From contig CAZSAA010000016.1 of assembly GCA_964604915.1 (NCBI GenBank), positions 1 to 18,337 on the forward strand: DNA of 18,337 nt, in the 5' to 3' direction. Numbering within the stretch: the first letter of the stretch is position 1; the number at the start of each line of letters is the position of its first letter. Below, piece after piece: positions 1 to 7,631 of this stretch. Under the pieces are notes generated by a model. The model worked only from the letters and a program-made list of their open reading frames with translations. It had not been told where the DNA came from and ran no database searches. This DNA is from CAZSAA01 sp964604915. Its GTDB lineage: Bacteria > Patescibacteriota > Patescibacteriia > Patescibacteriales > UBA12465. The position numbers and the translations under genes are program-made.

Positions 1-174
1 CCCCGGCTCCCTTTTCAGATCCTTACCCCACCCAGCTTTTGCCATCTCAAAGACGGCATAACCGAGCGCCAATGCAGCCAGGAAGAGAAATCCATCCCCT
101 GTCACAAAGGCGGCGGCGGCACAACCGAAACATAAGAATCCGGTCGCGGCCAATTTACCTCCATTTTCTTTCAT
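1..174 (-). CDS. Small membrane protein, C-terminus cut by window edge
   Basis: An open frame runs from an ATG at 174-172 to base 1 without a stop (58 codons seen). It begins MKENGGKLAATGFLCFGCAA and continues with two short hydrophobic stretches (about residues 9-24 and 28-42, rich in Ala, Gly, Phe and Leu), then a basic, Trp-containing tail. It is therefore probably a small integral membrane protein with one hairpin of membrane helices. I do not recognise a family. No clear Shine-Dalgarno precedes the ATG. A perfect consensus promoter lies about 70 bases upstream, inside the end of radA, so this gene probably has its own transcript with a leader of about 60 bases. The short length seen and the truncation limit confidence. 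Confidence 0.6.
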   Translation of the reverse strand, partial: MKENGGKLAATGFLCFGCAAAAFVTGDGFLFLAALALGYAVFEMAKAGWGKDLKREPG

Positions 175-236
175 ATATAAATTGGTTTTAAAGGTTCAAT
201 GCCAAGCAATCAACAACTTTATCCATCGTCAATTGT

Positions 237-253
237 AGTGATATTATATCACT
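237..253. promoter_or_regulatory. 17-base perfect palindrome over the -10 box (operator-like)
   Basis: The sequence AGTGATATTATATCACT has two 8-base arms that are perfect reverse complements around one central base. It covers the -10 box (243-248) of the minus-strand promoter at 243-271 and the TGA stop of radA (249-251). A symmetric site over a -10 box is the usual geometry of a repressor operator. The middle is partly symmetric simply because TATAAT is AT-rich, but the outer AGTG/CACT arms need another explanation. No regulator gene is visible in the window. Confidence 0.5.
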
Positions 254-271
254 TTTTCTTCGATATGTCAA
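243..271 (-). promoter_or_regulatory. Perfect sigma-70-type promoter inside the 3' end of radA
   Basis: On the minus strand a TTGACA box (271-266) is followed after exactly 17 bases by TATAAT (248-243), the full consensus in both boxes and in spacing. Transcription would start near 236 and read into the small membrane protein starting at 174. The spacer is the coding sequence for the last residues of RadA (the Lys-Lys-Lys end). This match is far better than any other promoter in the window. Confidence 0.75.
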
Positions 272-1619
272 TACCATGACCCATCATTTCCACCAACTCA
301 TTTAATCCTTTAATCTTCCTTAACTTTATCCCCCCTGCCTTAGTCGGCCCGTCTGGGATAAGGGCTTCGGTAAAGCCAAGCTTAATGGCTTCTGCTAGGC
401 GCTGTTCTAGCTTAGCGACCGGCCGCACTTCGCCGCCCAGACCCACTTCCCCAAAGAATACCGACTGACGGGGAAACGGTTGGTTATAGTATGAAGAAAT
501 GATGGCCGCGCATACGGCTAAATCCAGAGCCGGATCGCTCACACGCAACCCGCCGACGACGTTAAGGATAATATCCTGAGAGATGACGTTAGCTTTAGTA
601 CGCTTGGCGATGACCGCACAAAGTACTTGCAGGCGATTGAGATCTACGCCGCTAGACTTCCGTTGCGGATAACCGAATACCGTCTTAGTAGCGAGCGCCT
701 GGATATCCACGAAGAAAGGCCGGGTACCCTCGAAGACGCAAGAAGCGGCTACTCCGGGAAAAGACAGGCTCTTAGTATTAAAAAAGGCCGCACCAGCATC
801 GGCTACCTGGCGGAATCCGGTACCGGTCATTTCGAAAATGCCTAGTTCGCTAGCCGAACCGAAACGATTCTTGCTCGAACGCAGCAGGGCATAGCCGGTA
901 GCCGCGTCCACTTCTAAGGAAAGCACCGTATCGACGATATGCTCTAGGGATTTAGGGCCAGCAATCTGGCCGTCCTTGGTGATATGGCCGATAATGATTA
1001 CCGCCATGCCTGCACGCTTGGCAATCTCCAGCAGCCGGACGGCCGCCGCTCTTATCTGGCTCACGCTACCGGCTTCGCTCGGCAACAAGGCGGAATATAT
1101 GGTCTGGATAGAGTCGACGACCAGCAAGCCTGGTTTCATATCTTCCAGGGTAGCGGAGAGTTTTTCGAGATTAGATTCGCCCACAAACTGCCAACGCGAA
1201 AGTTCGCAACCCAACCTTTCTAAGCGGAGTTTCACTTGAGCGGCCGATTCTTCCCCGCTGACATAGAGAGCGGGCAATTGTCGAGAAACCGCATCGATAA
1301 TCTGGGAAGCAAGCGTTGATTTCCCTATACCCGGTTCACCGCCTAGGAGTATGAGCGATCCAGGGACTAGGCCGCCGCCAAGCACCCGGTCCATCTCACC
1401 GATGCCCGTCGGAAGGCGCTTGAACTGTTCCAAGCTGATGGAGGAGAGATCGACAGCCTTAGTGCCACTGACTTTCTTGGCCGCTTCCTTATCCTTGGGC
1501 TGGCTGATTGACGTCTCTTCCTTTACCGTGCCCCAAGCGCCGCACTCCAAACAGCGCCCGCTCCATTTAAGGAACTGGGCGCCGCATTTCTCACAGCTAT
1601 ATATCGTCTTTACCGGCAT
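249..1619 (-). CDS. radA: RadA (Sms), branch-migration DNA repair ATPase
   Basis: RadA is a RecA-related hexameric helicase that extends D-loops and processes recombination intermediates with RecA; in naturally competent bacteria it also helps integrate incoming DNA. I start it at the ATG at 1619 (MPVKTIYSCEKCGAQF), giving 456 residues, the usual size. A longer frame back to 1694 adds 25 atypical residues and would overlap dinD. In order: a four-cysteine zinc finger (residues 9-27, CEKC...CLEC), Walker A GGEPGIGKST at about 93-102, Walker B LLVVDSIQT at about 164-172, the RadA signature KNRFG at about 251-255, and a C-terminal Lon-protease-like domain (VGGLRVSDPALDLAV and LGGEVRPVAKLEQR). All key motifs are intact. 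The ribosome site AAGGA (1632-1636) lies across the dinD end, so the two genes are probably translationally coupled. The TGA stop falls inside a palindrome and promoter for the next gene. Confidence 0.97.
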   Translation of the reverse strand: MPVKTIYSCEKCGAQFLKWSGRCLECGAWGTVKEETSISQPKDKEAAKKVSGTKAVDLSSISLEQFKRLPTGIGEMDRVLGGGLVPGSLILLGGEPGIGKSTLASQIIDAVSRQLPALYVSGEESAAQVKLRLERLGCELSRWQFVGESNLEKLSATLEDMKPGLLVVDSIQTIYSALLPSEAGSVSQIRAAAVRLLEIAKRAGMAVIIIGHITKDGQIAGPKSLEHIVDTVLSLEVDAATGYALLRSSKNRFGSASELGIFEMTGTGFRQVADAGAAFFNTKSLSFPGVAASCVFEGTRPFFVDIQALATKTVFGYPQRKSSGVDLNRLQVLCAVIAKRTKANVISQDIILNVVGGLRVSDPALDLAVCAAIISSYYNQPFPRQSVFFGEVGLGGEVRPVAKLEQRLAEAIKLGFTEALIPDGPTKAGGIKLRKIKGLNELVEMMGHGIDISKKK

Positions 1620-1626
1620 ATATAAA

Positions 1627-2487
1627 TTAAATCCTTTTGTATTTTTTATGCACTCCATCTTTTCCTGCCATAAGTCTCTTATCCTCTGATTCAATCCGTC
1701 TTTTTAATTTTTTCGCATCTTCTTCAGCTGGTAATTCCTCTGGTCTTATCCCTCTTTGTAATAAAAGATTGCGTACCTGATAATTATTTTTGGTATGCTC
1801 ATGCGCAACATTATTTAATCCCGTCAATAACTTATCTTTTTTCAAATTAAAGATCGTGATCTCATTAGCAAAATCTTTAGCCTTAATGGTAATTGTCGGC
1901 AAAAAATCAGCTAATGGTCTATTAACAGGAACCTTTAGGCGTGACTTCATTTCATTTGTGGACAATCCTCCGAATAAAGCTTGATCACCTTTGCTTTTTA
2001 TCAAGCCAAATCCGTTTTTATCGGTACCACGCTCATAGAATGCTCCCGATAAATCTTTTTCTGATATACTTAGCTTATCTCTAGCCTGTAGCCTTTCCTG
2101 ATCATTTATCCGTTGTTCCAGGATTTCCTGTCTTCTTGTCTGAACGGCGAAATAATTCATAGCAAAAGAAACCTCTTCTTTTGCCGAATCGCCATTCTGG
2201 GCAATCAGATAACACGCATAGCGAGTTAGAAACATATCATCAATTTCCCTAATCCCACCATTAGGCATGTCAACCACTCTAGAAGTGTTAGCGAAATTAT
2301 CCTCGACGGATACGCCAACTACGCTACAAGTAACCTTCGCTTTATCTATAACCTTTTCGAAATTCTCCCAATTTTTATATCCTAATAAAAACTGCAAATC
2401 TCGGGCAAACCAAAATTCTATATCTCCAGCCGTATAGACGAATTCATTAAAACTATTTAAATATTGGCCTATATTTTCTATTTTCAT
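1627..2487 (-). CDS. dinD: DinD-like DNA-damage-inducible protein (BRO-N family)
   Basis: The 286 residues follow E. coli DinD in layout: a BRO-type N-terminal domain (about 15-115) with FWFARDLQFLLGY, the family block LTRYACYLIAQNGD (87-100), YFAVQTRRQE (112-121), and a C-terminal half with GDQALFGGLS (167-176) and a basic tail including IRPEELPAEEDAKKLKRR. E. coli DinD is SOS-induced and takes apart RecA filaments, so next to radA a role in tuning RecA-dependent recombination is reasonable; that is inference. The start ATG at 2487 has no clear ribosome site. Two 60-base lines counted by hand are 28% and 35% GC (1801-1860, 1861-1920) against 53% in radA (901-960), suggesting acquisition from elsewhere. 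Its TAA stop (1627-1629) sits just past the radA ribosome site. No LexA box was recognised upstream. Confidence 0.88.
   Translation of the reverse strand: MKIENIGQYLNSFNEFVYTAGDIEFWFARDLQFLLGYKNWENFEKVIDKAKVTCSVVGVSVEDNFANTSRVVDMPNGGIREIDDMFLTRYACYLIAQNGDSAKEEVSFAMNYFAVQTRRQEILEQRINDQERLQARDKLSISEKDLSGAFYERGTDKNGFGLIKSKGDQALFGGLSTNEMKSRLKVPVNRPLADFLPTITIKAKDFANEITIFNLKKDKLLTGLNNVAHEHTKNNYQVRNLLLQRGIRPEELPAEEDAKKLKRRIESEDKRLMAGKDGVHKKYKRI
1631..1638 (-). promoter_or_regulatory. radA ribosome binding site inside the end of dinD
   Basis: AAAAGGAT on the minus strand, about 11-12 bases before the radA ATG at 1619. It is read as the last dinD codons (Lys-Arg-Ile) and is followed directly by the dinD TAA. 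It supports the 1619 start over the upstream in-frame start at 1694 and implies that ribosomes finishing dinD can re-initiate on radA. Confidence 0.6.
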
Positions 2488-2522
2488 TTTTTATTTAACG
2501 TTTAATAAATAGTTTTCCACAG

Positions 2523-2548
2523 ATGATTTCCTGCTTTCAGGCAATCAT
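2523..2548. terminator. 26-base stem-loop between the T4SS operon and dinD
   Basis: ATGATT(2523-2528)-t-CCTG(2530-2533)-CTTT loop-CAGG(2538-2541)-c-AATCAT(2543-2548): ten paired bases with one internal mismatch and a four-base loop. It begins 21 bases after the stop of the VirB8-like gene, where an operon end would be expected. On the minus strand it is followed by CTGTGG rather than a T-run, so it is not a textbook Rho-independent terminator; it could be a weak terminator, an RNA end-stabiliser, or a protein-binding site ahead of dinD. No convincing promoter was found in 2488-2569. Confidence 0.45.
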
Positions 2549-2569
2549 GAATTACTTAGAAAACCCAGG

Positions 2570-3178
2570 CTATTTTTCCCAATACGCTCCGTCTATCTTC
2601 CAGTCACCATCCGCTTTGACTAATAGAACCTTGAGCGACTGGTCAAAAGAATTCTCTTGCGTCCCTTTCAATTCCTGGCGCTTGGTAGCGACGGAAATTT
2701 CTGCTTCCCCCGCCTCTTCATTGAAAGAGTTTACCGTAGCGGTAATGGCATTGGTGCTTATCCCATAGTATTCCGTAGCACCATTGCTAGCGCGCAGGTC
2801 TTCGATATAATCTTCCGCCCAAACCTGCATGGACTCGGTCATGAACATCATCAAATCGTCGATATTTCCGTAGTCGGACTGGTTAGAGAAGGAGCCGAGA
2901 CGCTCAGCGAAGAACATCGCTTGCTTGGCTAAGTCTTCCCGGTCTATCTTGTGCGGCTGTTCCTGGCTGATGTCATAGCGGCTGTAGTCGATGTTCGGGC
3001 GATCGCCTGGCGTGGGAAGGGAGGAATCGTCAATCTGCCCTTCGATTACCGGAGTTTGGTCGCCAGGTTCAGGCGTCCCGTCTGGTGAGTTAAAGAGCCT
3101 GACGGCAAAGAAGATGATAAGCGCCGCTCCTATCACTATGACCGCGACCGCTAATATTTTTCTTTTCTTGTTATCCAT
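2570..3178 (-). CDS. Single-pass membrane protein, candidate VirB8-like T4SS component
   Basis: 202 residues: a basic N-terminus (MDNKKRK), one membrane helix (about 7-28), a Pro/Gly/Asp-rich linker (about 30-75), then a soluble domain of about 125 residues (acidic helices, then strands, ending LLVKADGDWKIDGAYWEK). Cytoplasmic N-terminus, single helix and an outer NTF2-like domain is the plan of VirB8/TcpC proteins, which bridge the T4SS inner-membrane channel to outer parts. The closing strand pair with the WKI motif is typical of NTF2-like folds. I see no direct sequence signature, so VirB8 is an inference from layout and position: last gene of the operon, 14 bases after virB4. It could instead be an unrelated lineage-specific anchor protein. 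Confidence 0.85.
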   Translation of the reverse strand: MDNKKRKILAVAVIVIGAALIIFFAVRLFNSPDGTPEPGDQTPVIEGQIDDSSLPTPGDRPNIDYSRYDISQEQPHKIDREDLAKQAMFFAERLGSFSNQSDYGNIDDLMMFMTESMQVWAEDYIEDLRASNGATEYYGISTNAITATVNSFNEEAGEAEISVATKRQELKGTQENSFDQSLKVLLVKADGDWKIDGAYWEK

Positions 3179-3192
3179 ATATTAAATGATTA

Positions 3193-5112
3193 TTATGCTT
3201 GATCTGGCCCCGCTTCCGCCTGGGTTTCTAGGCTAGCCTTGAATTCCCGCTTAGCCTCCTCTATCTCGAGCAACTGCCTCGGGTCGGAGGTGATAAGCTG
3301 GTCTTCGGTATATGAAGCGACCACCTTCATGGCAACGTGCTTACTACCGGCGAAAAATATTCCTTCGCCTATACCGCACTCGAGCAACAAGTATTTCTCA
3401 CCCTCGGTGAGTAAGAAGGTCTTCTGCACCAAGTTGATAGCGGCTGGCGATTGCTTGAGCAATATCTGCAGGGCGGAATTGTTCACGATCGCCTGGCCAT
3501 ATGGCGAGGTAAGAAAGTCGTTGACGTCCTGGGTGATAGTGGTGACGCCGAGATAGTATTTACGGCAGCGCTTGACCAGGGCGAAGATGAACTTGGCACT
3601 ATCTTCATGTTGCATCATCCACCAAGCTTCATCTATTACCAGGATACGTTTTTTCATTTCGGAACGGACGATATTCCAGATATGGTTGATAATTGTATAT
3701 ATAGCAATCGGCCGGAGCTCATCCTCCAGGTCGCGGACCGAAAAGCAGACCAGCTGGTTATTCATCTCGACGTTAGTGTAGTTGTTAAGCAATCCGGCGA
3801 AAGTCCCTTCGGTATATTTCTTGAGACGCAGGGCTAATTCGGTGCCACCTTCCATGCCTTCGAGCACCTGTTCGAAATCAGACATTACCGGCGCTTCGAT
3901 CTGCGAGAGATCGGCATCAGGCGTGATATCCTTCTTAGCGTAGGTCTCGAGCAGAGCCCGATCAACGATAGAATCCTCGTCATAGGTAAGCTGACCAAGC
4001 ATCAGGCGTACCAAGCCTTTCAAGGTAATAACGCCGCTGCGGATGATGTCCTTAGGCTTGGCTTCTCCGCCGATAGCGCGCGGCAGATCGAACGGATTTA
4101 TCTTGTTCTCGCTTGAGAGCGATATATTTATGTAGGTGCCGCCGACCGCTTCGGCCAGATACTTGTATTCATATTCTGGATCGATGACAATAATTTCCGC
4201 GCCGAGCATCAACGAACGCAAAATTTCCAGCTTTATGGCGTAACTTTTACCGGCACCAGAAGTAGCAAAAACCACGGAATTGGCATTCTGCAAGGTAAAA
4301 CGGTCAAACAGGATCAAGCTGTTATTATGCCGGTTAATGCCGTATAGTATACCCTGGTCGCTCGAAAGCTCGCTCGAGATGAACGGGAAAGACGAGGCGA
4401 CCGGCGAAGAATTCATGTTGAAAGCGATATAGAGTTCGTCATTGCCCAAGGGCAAGGTGGAATTAAATCCTTGTTCCGATTGGAAATATACTCGCCGCGA
4501 ATATACCAAGCGGGAACCAAAAATATCTTCCACCTGGTCACTTATCCTATCCAAGGATTCCAAAGAATTGGCATATAGAGTGATGTATAGAGCAAATTGA
4601 AAGAATTTCTCCGTACCTTGGGTAAGGGAATCGCGCAGGTATTCGATATCACGCAAGGCCGTCTCGCGGATAGGGTCGCGCGGCGCGCCCTTCTCGGCAT
4701 CGGAGACGATCTGCGCTTCTATGATACCAACCTTATCCTTAAGCTGCTTTAAAATTATGCCGCTCTTGACCGGATAGAAGAACATCGATATGTCAAAGGT
4801 GAGATTCAGGTTAATTATCGGTGCGAACCAGCCCACGCTGATATAGCGAGGGTAATTGACAATGAAAATAGTACGGATGAAATTATTGCCTAGCAATAAA
4901 TGGTCATTGCTTACCTTGAGACTAGCCGGAGAGATGAGATCCTTGACCGTCAGGACACCTAAACGAAAAGCCCGTTCGTCACTCAATATCTCCTCCGTGA
5001 GCGACGGATCTTTCTCGATCGCCTCGGCTCCTTTCGGCCGCCCAGCGATATCCCGGATATCGCTATCCAGGCCTATCTTCTTCTTATTCGGATCTTGGCT
5101 GAAATCTATCAT
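3193..5112 (-). CDS. virB4: VirB4-family T4SS ATPase, motor domain
   Basis: VirB4/TraC proteins are the hexameric ATPases on the cytoplasmic face of T4SSs that power assembly and substrate movement. This 639-residue protein has Walker A ATSGAGKS (283-290) after the typical lead NANSVVF, the DPEYEY segment (311-316) following the first strand, Walker B RILVIDEAW (489-497), and the family motif TTITQDVNDF (524-533) with the sensor glutamine Q528. All catalytic residues are present, so it should be active. Residues 1-280 hold the second half of the VirB4 N-terminal region; the first half is the separate upstream gene ending at 5115. The start ATG at 5112 follows that stop after two bases, in another frame, so translation is probably coupled. 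Together the two proteins total 864 residues, about one normal VirB4. Confidence 0.95.
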   Translation of the reverse strand: MIDFSQDPNKKKIGLDSDIRDIAGRPKGAEAIEKDPSLTEEILSDERAFRLGVLTVKDLISPASLKVSNDHLLLGNNFIRTIFIVNYPRYISVGWFAPIINLNLTFDISMFFYPVKSGIILKQLKDKVGIIEAQIVSDAEKGAPRDPIRETALRDIEYLRDSLTQGTEKFFQFALYITLYANSLESLDRISDQVEDIFGSRLVYSRRVYFQSEQGFNSTLPLGNDELYIAFNMNSSPVASSFPFISSELSSDQGILYGINRHNNSLILFDRFTLQNANSVVFATSGAGKSYAIKLEILRSLMLGAEIIVIDPEYEYKYLAEAVGGTYINISLSSENKINPFDLPRAIGGEAKPKDIIRSGVITLKGLVRLMLGQLTYDEDSIVDRALLETYAKKDITPDADLSQIEAPVMSDFEQVLEGMEGGTELALRLKKYTEGTFAGLLNNYTNVEMNNQLVCFSVRDLEDELRPIAIYTIINHIWNIVRSEMKKRILVIDEAWWMMQHEDSAKFIFALVKRCRKYYLGVTTITQDVNDFLTSPYGQAIVNNSALQILLKQSPAAINLVQKTFLLTEGEKYLLLECGIGEGIFFAGSKHVAMKVVASYTEDQLITSDPRQLLEIEEAKREFKASLETQAEAGPDQA

Positions 5113-5114
5113 AA

Positions 5115-5792
5115 TTATGATTCTACCCTCAACTTACCCAAATCGGCAAGCTCTTGGTTCTTAGCGGTTTCTGGATTATATGTACGGTAATATAACTCAA
5201 TCAAGCTTTGAGTATCGAGACGGGCGGTAGAGACGCCGACCGATTCCAGGCCAGACATAACCGTCTCTAAGCGTCGATCAAGCATATCCTTATAGCGACT
5301 GAAGGCCTTTTCCTTGACCTTGATGGAAGTAGCCGGCTTCAAAGCATCTTTTAGTAAACGGAAGAAGCTCTTACGCTTATCACTCAAAGGATTATATGGA
5401 ACAACTACGAAGAATCTCTTATTCATTATCTGGCCCATTGAAGTAAGGTCTTGGATGTATTCGATATAATCAGCCGTCTGTAGTTTAAGGAGCTTATTCG
5501 ACTGTTCCCTTTCTTTTCCCTTGAGGTAATTCAAGTAATTCTCGATGTTGAGTTCCCGGGATTGGATCACTATCTGGAGGGTAAAATCGATATTATTAAG
5601 GAAACGTACGTAAGAAGCGATAACCGCATCCTGTTCGTCTTCGCTCTTCAAGGCAAAATTGACGCTGGACACGAGAATTACGGCGCGCAAAGTCCCGTCC
5701 TTCATCACCACGGTATCGTCCTTTATCTCCGCGATATCCAGATATTGCTGGGTGGAGACTTGATTCTTAGATTGTGCTTTGTTGGTAGCCAT
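5115..5792 (-). CDS. TraC-like VirB4 N-terminal domain protein (separate gene)
   Basis: 225 residues matching the beginning of VirB4/TraC proteins: YLDIAEIKDDTVVMKDGTLR near the start, then SSVNFALKSEDEQDAVI, YVRFLNNIDFTLQIVIQSR (a standard VirB4 N-domain block) and LIELYYRTYNPETA near the end. It lacks Walker motifs, so it is a structural or docking part, likely binding PrgI/VirB6 at the membrane and pairing with the ATPase encoded next. A ribosome site AGAGGA overlaps the end of the PrgI gene and precedes the ATG at 5792 by about 12 bases. The ATPase gene has its own start and does not overlap, which points to a true two-gene VirB4 rather than a frameshift. I recall this split as common in Patescibacteria. 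Confidence 0.88.
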   Translation of the reverse strand: MATNKAQSKNQVSTQQYLDIAEIKDDTVVMKDGTLRAVILVSSVNFALKSEDEQDAVIASYVRFLNNIDFTLQIVIQSRELNIENYLNYLKGKEREQSNKLLKLQTADYIEYIQDLTSMGQIMNKRFFVVVPYNPLSDKRKSFFRLLKDALKPATSIKVKEKAFSRYKDMLDRRLETVMSGLESVGVSTARLDTQSLIELYYRTYNPETAKNQELADLGKLRVES

Positions 5793-5798
5793 AATTGA

Positions 5799-6230
5799 TT
5801 ATCTTTCCTCTCCGTCCCCCCGATATCTTCCTTTAGTATCGACGATCAAGGCGAGCTCAGCTAATTTCGACCGCTTATATGGTTCTTTAGGCTTGGCTTT
5901 GTCGGTTTCCACGGCAATCGGCGCGTCCTCAACTTCTACTTGCTTTTCCATATTCTTGTGCCATACCCGGGTATGCGGGCGCCCCAAGGTCTGGACGAAG
6001 TTAAGGACGAAAAAATGGAAAGGACGGCCATTGACCTTGACGAAGGCAAAAACTATAGCGATTATCGCCACGATGATAGTAATGAAGAGGAAAAGGGTAA
6101 AATCGAACAGGCGATATGATATAGCAATGAGAACGGCCGCGCCCAAGAATATCAGGAATTGCCTGGTAGTTACCGGCCCGATGATCTTGCCTTCGACGTC
6201 GATAAATTGTGGTACGGTAAATTGCTGCAT
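5799..6230 (-). CDS. prgI: PrgI-family protein (VirB3-like T4SS membrane subunit)
   Basis: 143 residues opening with MQQFTVPQFIDVEGKIIGPV, the characteristic PrgI start (short amphipathic segment ending in a GP turn before the membrane part). Two membrane helices follow (about 24-40 and 42-64), then the typical NGRPFHFFVLNFVQTLGRP block (67-85) and a charged cytoplasmic tail of about 55 residues. PrgI/VirB3 proteins anchor VirB4 at the inner membrane. In keeping with that, the gene directly precedes the two virB4 genes, with six bases before the next start. It follows the 459-residue gene after two bases. Confidence 0.92.
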   Translation of the reverse strand: MQQFTVPQFIDVEGKIIGPVTTRQFLIFLGAAVLIAISYRLFDFTLFLFITIIVAIIAIVFAFVKVNGRPFHFFVLNFVQTLGRPHTRVWHKNMEKQVEVEDAPIAVETDKAKPKEPYKRSKLAELALIVDTKGRYRGDGEER

Positions 6231-6232
6231 AT

Positions 6233-7612
6233 TTAGAACATGAGGCGGTTATTAAGGGTCATTATCGCCTCCAATTCCTCCAAACTATAGGTTTCTTTGC
6301 CCGCCTTGGCTCTCGCCTCGGCTGCTTGCTGGAGGGTGAGGCCTTGGACCAGAGCATCTTTGGCAATCTGCAGATAAAGGCGGTTGGCCGGACTCAGGCG
6401 CCAAGCGCTGACGCCAGCTACCATCTTTTCATACCCATCTTTCTGTAATAATCTTATCTTGCCGATTATCTTATCGGTCCTGACACCAGGCGTCTCGCCC
6501 AGTCGGCGAAAATTCAGGACGCTTAGCATCCGCAATTCATCAACCGGACCCATGACGATAGGCGCTGGCTTTATATCCTGGATCTTATACCGACTAGCCA
6601 GCCCGCGCAGGTCAGCAACCGAAGCTTTAGCAGGAGTACCAGCTGGCTTCACGTCAGCGACAAGCTTAGGCGCTGGCTTGGGCGGGACAGGATCCTTCGC
6701 TCCCGGCTTATCAGCGACCGGCTTAACCGGTGCCTGGACCGATTTAGCGGCTGGCTTCACGTCTTGGACGGGCTGCTTGGTTGGAATGGTCGGCTTGTTT
6801 TCGGGTGCTATTACGGCTGGAAGAGGCGATAGCGAAGCGGAGAGCATCTTATCTAATCCGCTTTCGAGCAGCTTGGTTTCCATCGGCTTTGCCACAGCCG
6901 CCCCAGATCCATGCTTCTCTGTAATCGGCTTATCTGGCTCTAACTGGGCTTTCTTTTCCGCCCGGGCGGCAATAGCCGCCTTCAGGTCGTAGCTATCCCC
7001 CTTTATCACGGATGAAAGCTTAGTCGATTCCGTATCGATTATCTTCTGCAAAGGAGAGGGGGGCTTAGGTTTATCAGCTGACATGTCCCCTGAAACTATC
7101 TCTCCGCTTAACTGGATTATCCGATCAGCTTGACTGTCGGATAGCCCGAACCCGCCTTGGGAATAGGGACGGGTGAGGGCGCTACGCGCATCTATCTTAT
7201 TTCTTATGCCTTTAAGGTATGTAAAAATGAGTTGGCGCAAACGCTTGGCCATCTCCACGCTCGGGAAAGTGATATCCGCCCGTTGCATGAGTTCTTCTAT
7301 CTTCTTATCCAATTGGTTCTCAGAAGATATCGGGGCGATTCCCAGGTAATCTTTCAGATCGAATAATATGCGTTCGAGCAATTCTTGGCTCAACGCTTCC
7401 GCCTGCTTGGGCTCGAGACCATTCTCGAAAACTAACAACTTGGGAAGTTGCGAAAAGGCGACATTCTTTATCATCAACCGCATCAGGATAGTAGCGAGGC
7501 CGGTCTTATACTTCTCTTCTAGCGCATTTAAAGACGACATCGCCGCCGGGGAAGATACTTTTTCCCGCAAGTTGGCAGGAAGGCTATTGAATTGTTGAAG
7601 ATAATCAAACAT
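6233..7612 (-). CDS. Helical protein with Pro/Ala/Lys linker, paralogue of the upstream gene
   Basis: 459 residues of unknown function in three parts. The N-terminal helical region (about 1-135) is clearly related to the start of the 296-residue protein encoded just upstream: both have F-x-x-LP, a helix with E-x-K, the string ATIL, and an L-x3-QA-x3-(I/L)-x2-EL helix. A flexible linker (about 245-330) is rich in Pro, Ala, Lys and Val and repeats DVKPA. A C-terminal domain (354-459) starts GPVDELRMLSVLNFRRL and is predicted helical with an R-L-S-P-A-N-R-L segment. There is no signal peptide or membrane segment, so it is cytoplasmic. Its place between VirB6 and PrgI suggests a cytoplasmic adaptor of the T4SS; that is inference. 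A ribosome site AAGGAT precedes the ATG at 7612. Confidence 0.88.
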   Translation of the reverse strand: MFDYLQQFNSLPANLREKVSSPAAMSSLNALEEKYKTGLATILMRLMIKNVAFSQLPKLLVFENGLEPKQAEALSQELLERILFDLKDYLGIAPISSENQLDKKIEELMQRADITFPSVEMAKRLRQLIFTYLKGIRNKIDARSALTRPYSQGGFGLSDSQADRIIQLSGEIVSGDMSADKPKPPSPLQKIIDTESTKLSSVIKGDSYDLKAAIAARAEKKAQLEPDKPITEKHGSGAAVAKPMETKLLESGLDKMLSASLSPLPAVIAPENKPTIPTKQPVQDVKPAAKSVQAPVKPVADKPGAKDPVPPKPAPKLVADVKPAGTPAKASVADLRGLASRYKIQDIKPAPIVMGPVDELRMLSVLNFRRLGETPGVRTDKIIGKIRLLQKDGYEKMVAGVSAWRLSPANRLYLQIAKDALVQGLTLQQAAEARAKAGKETYSLEELEAIMTLNNRLMF

Positions 7613-7631
7613 TGTCTATGATCCTTATTCC

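Noticed and set aside
237..261. Palindrome plus TTTTTCTT as a plus-strand terminator
   Set aside because: No plus-strand gene leads into it and the loop would be a single base; overlap with a perfect minus-strand promoter fits an operator better.
1620..1694. 25-residue N-terminal extension of RadA
   Set aside because: RadA normally begins a few residues before the zinc finger, the extension overlaps dinD, and a ribosome site fits the ATG at 1619.
2513..2521. TTTTCCACA, a DnaA-box-like nonamer
   Set aside because: A single variant copy with no second box, AT-rich unwinding repeat or dnaA/dnaN nearby; not an origin.
5110..5117. VirB4 broken by a frameshift
   Set aside because: Both parts have natural ends, a proper start codon and no leftover coding in the alternate frame; a known two-gene arrangement explains it.
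6384..6992. Plus-strand frame of 202 codons, Gly/Ala/Thr-rich
   Set aside because: Antisense to the Pro/Ala/Lys linker of the 459-residue protein; low-complexity linker codons leave the opposite strand open.
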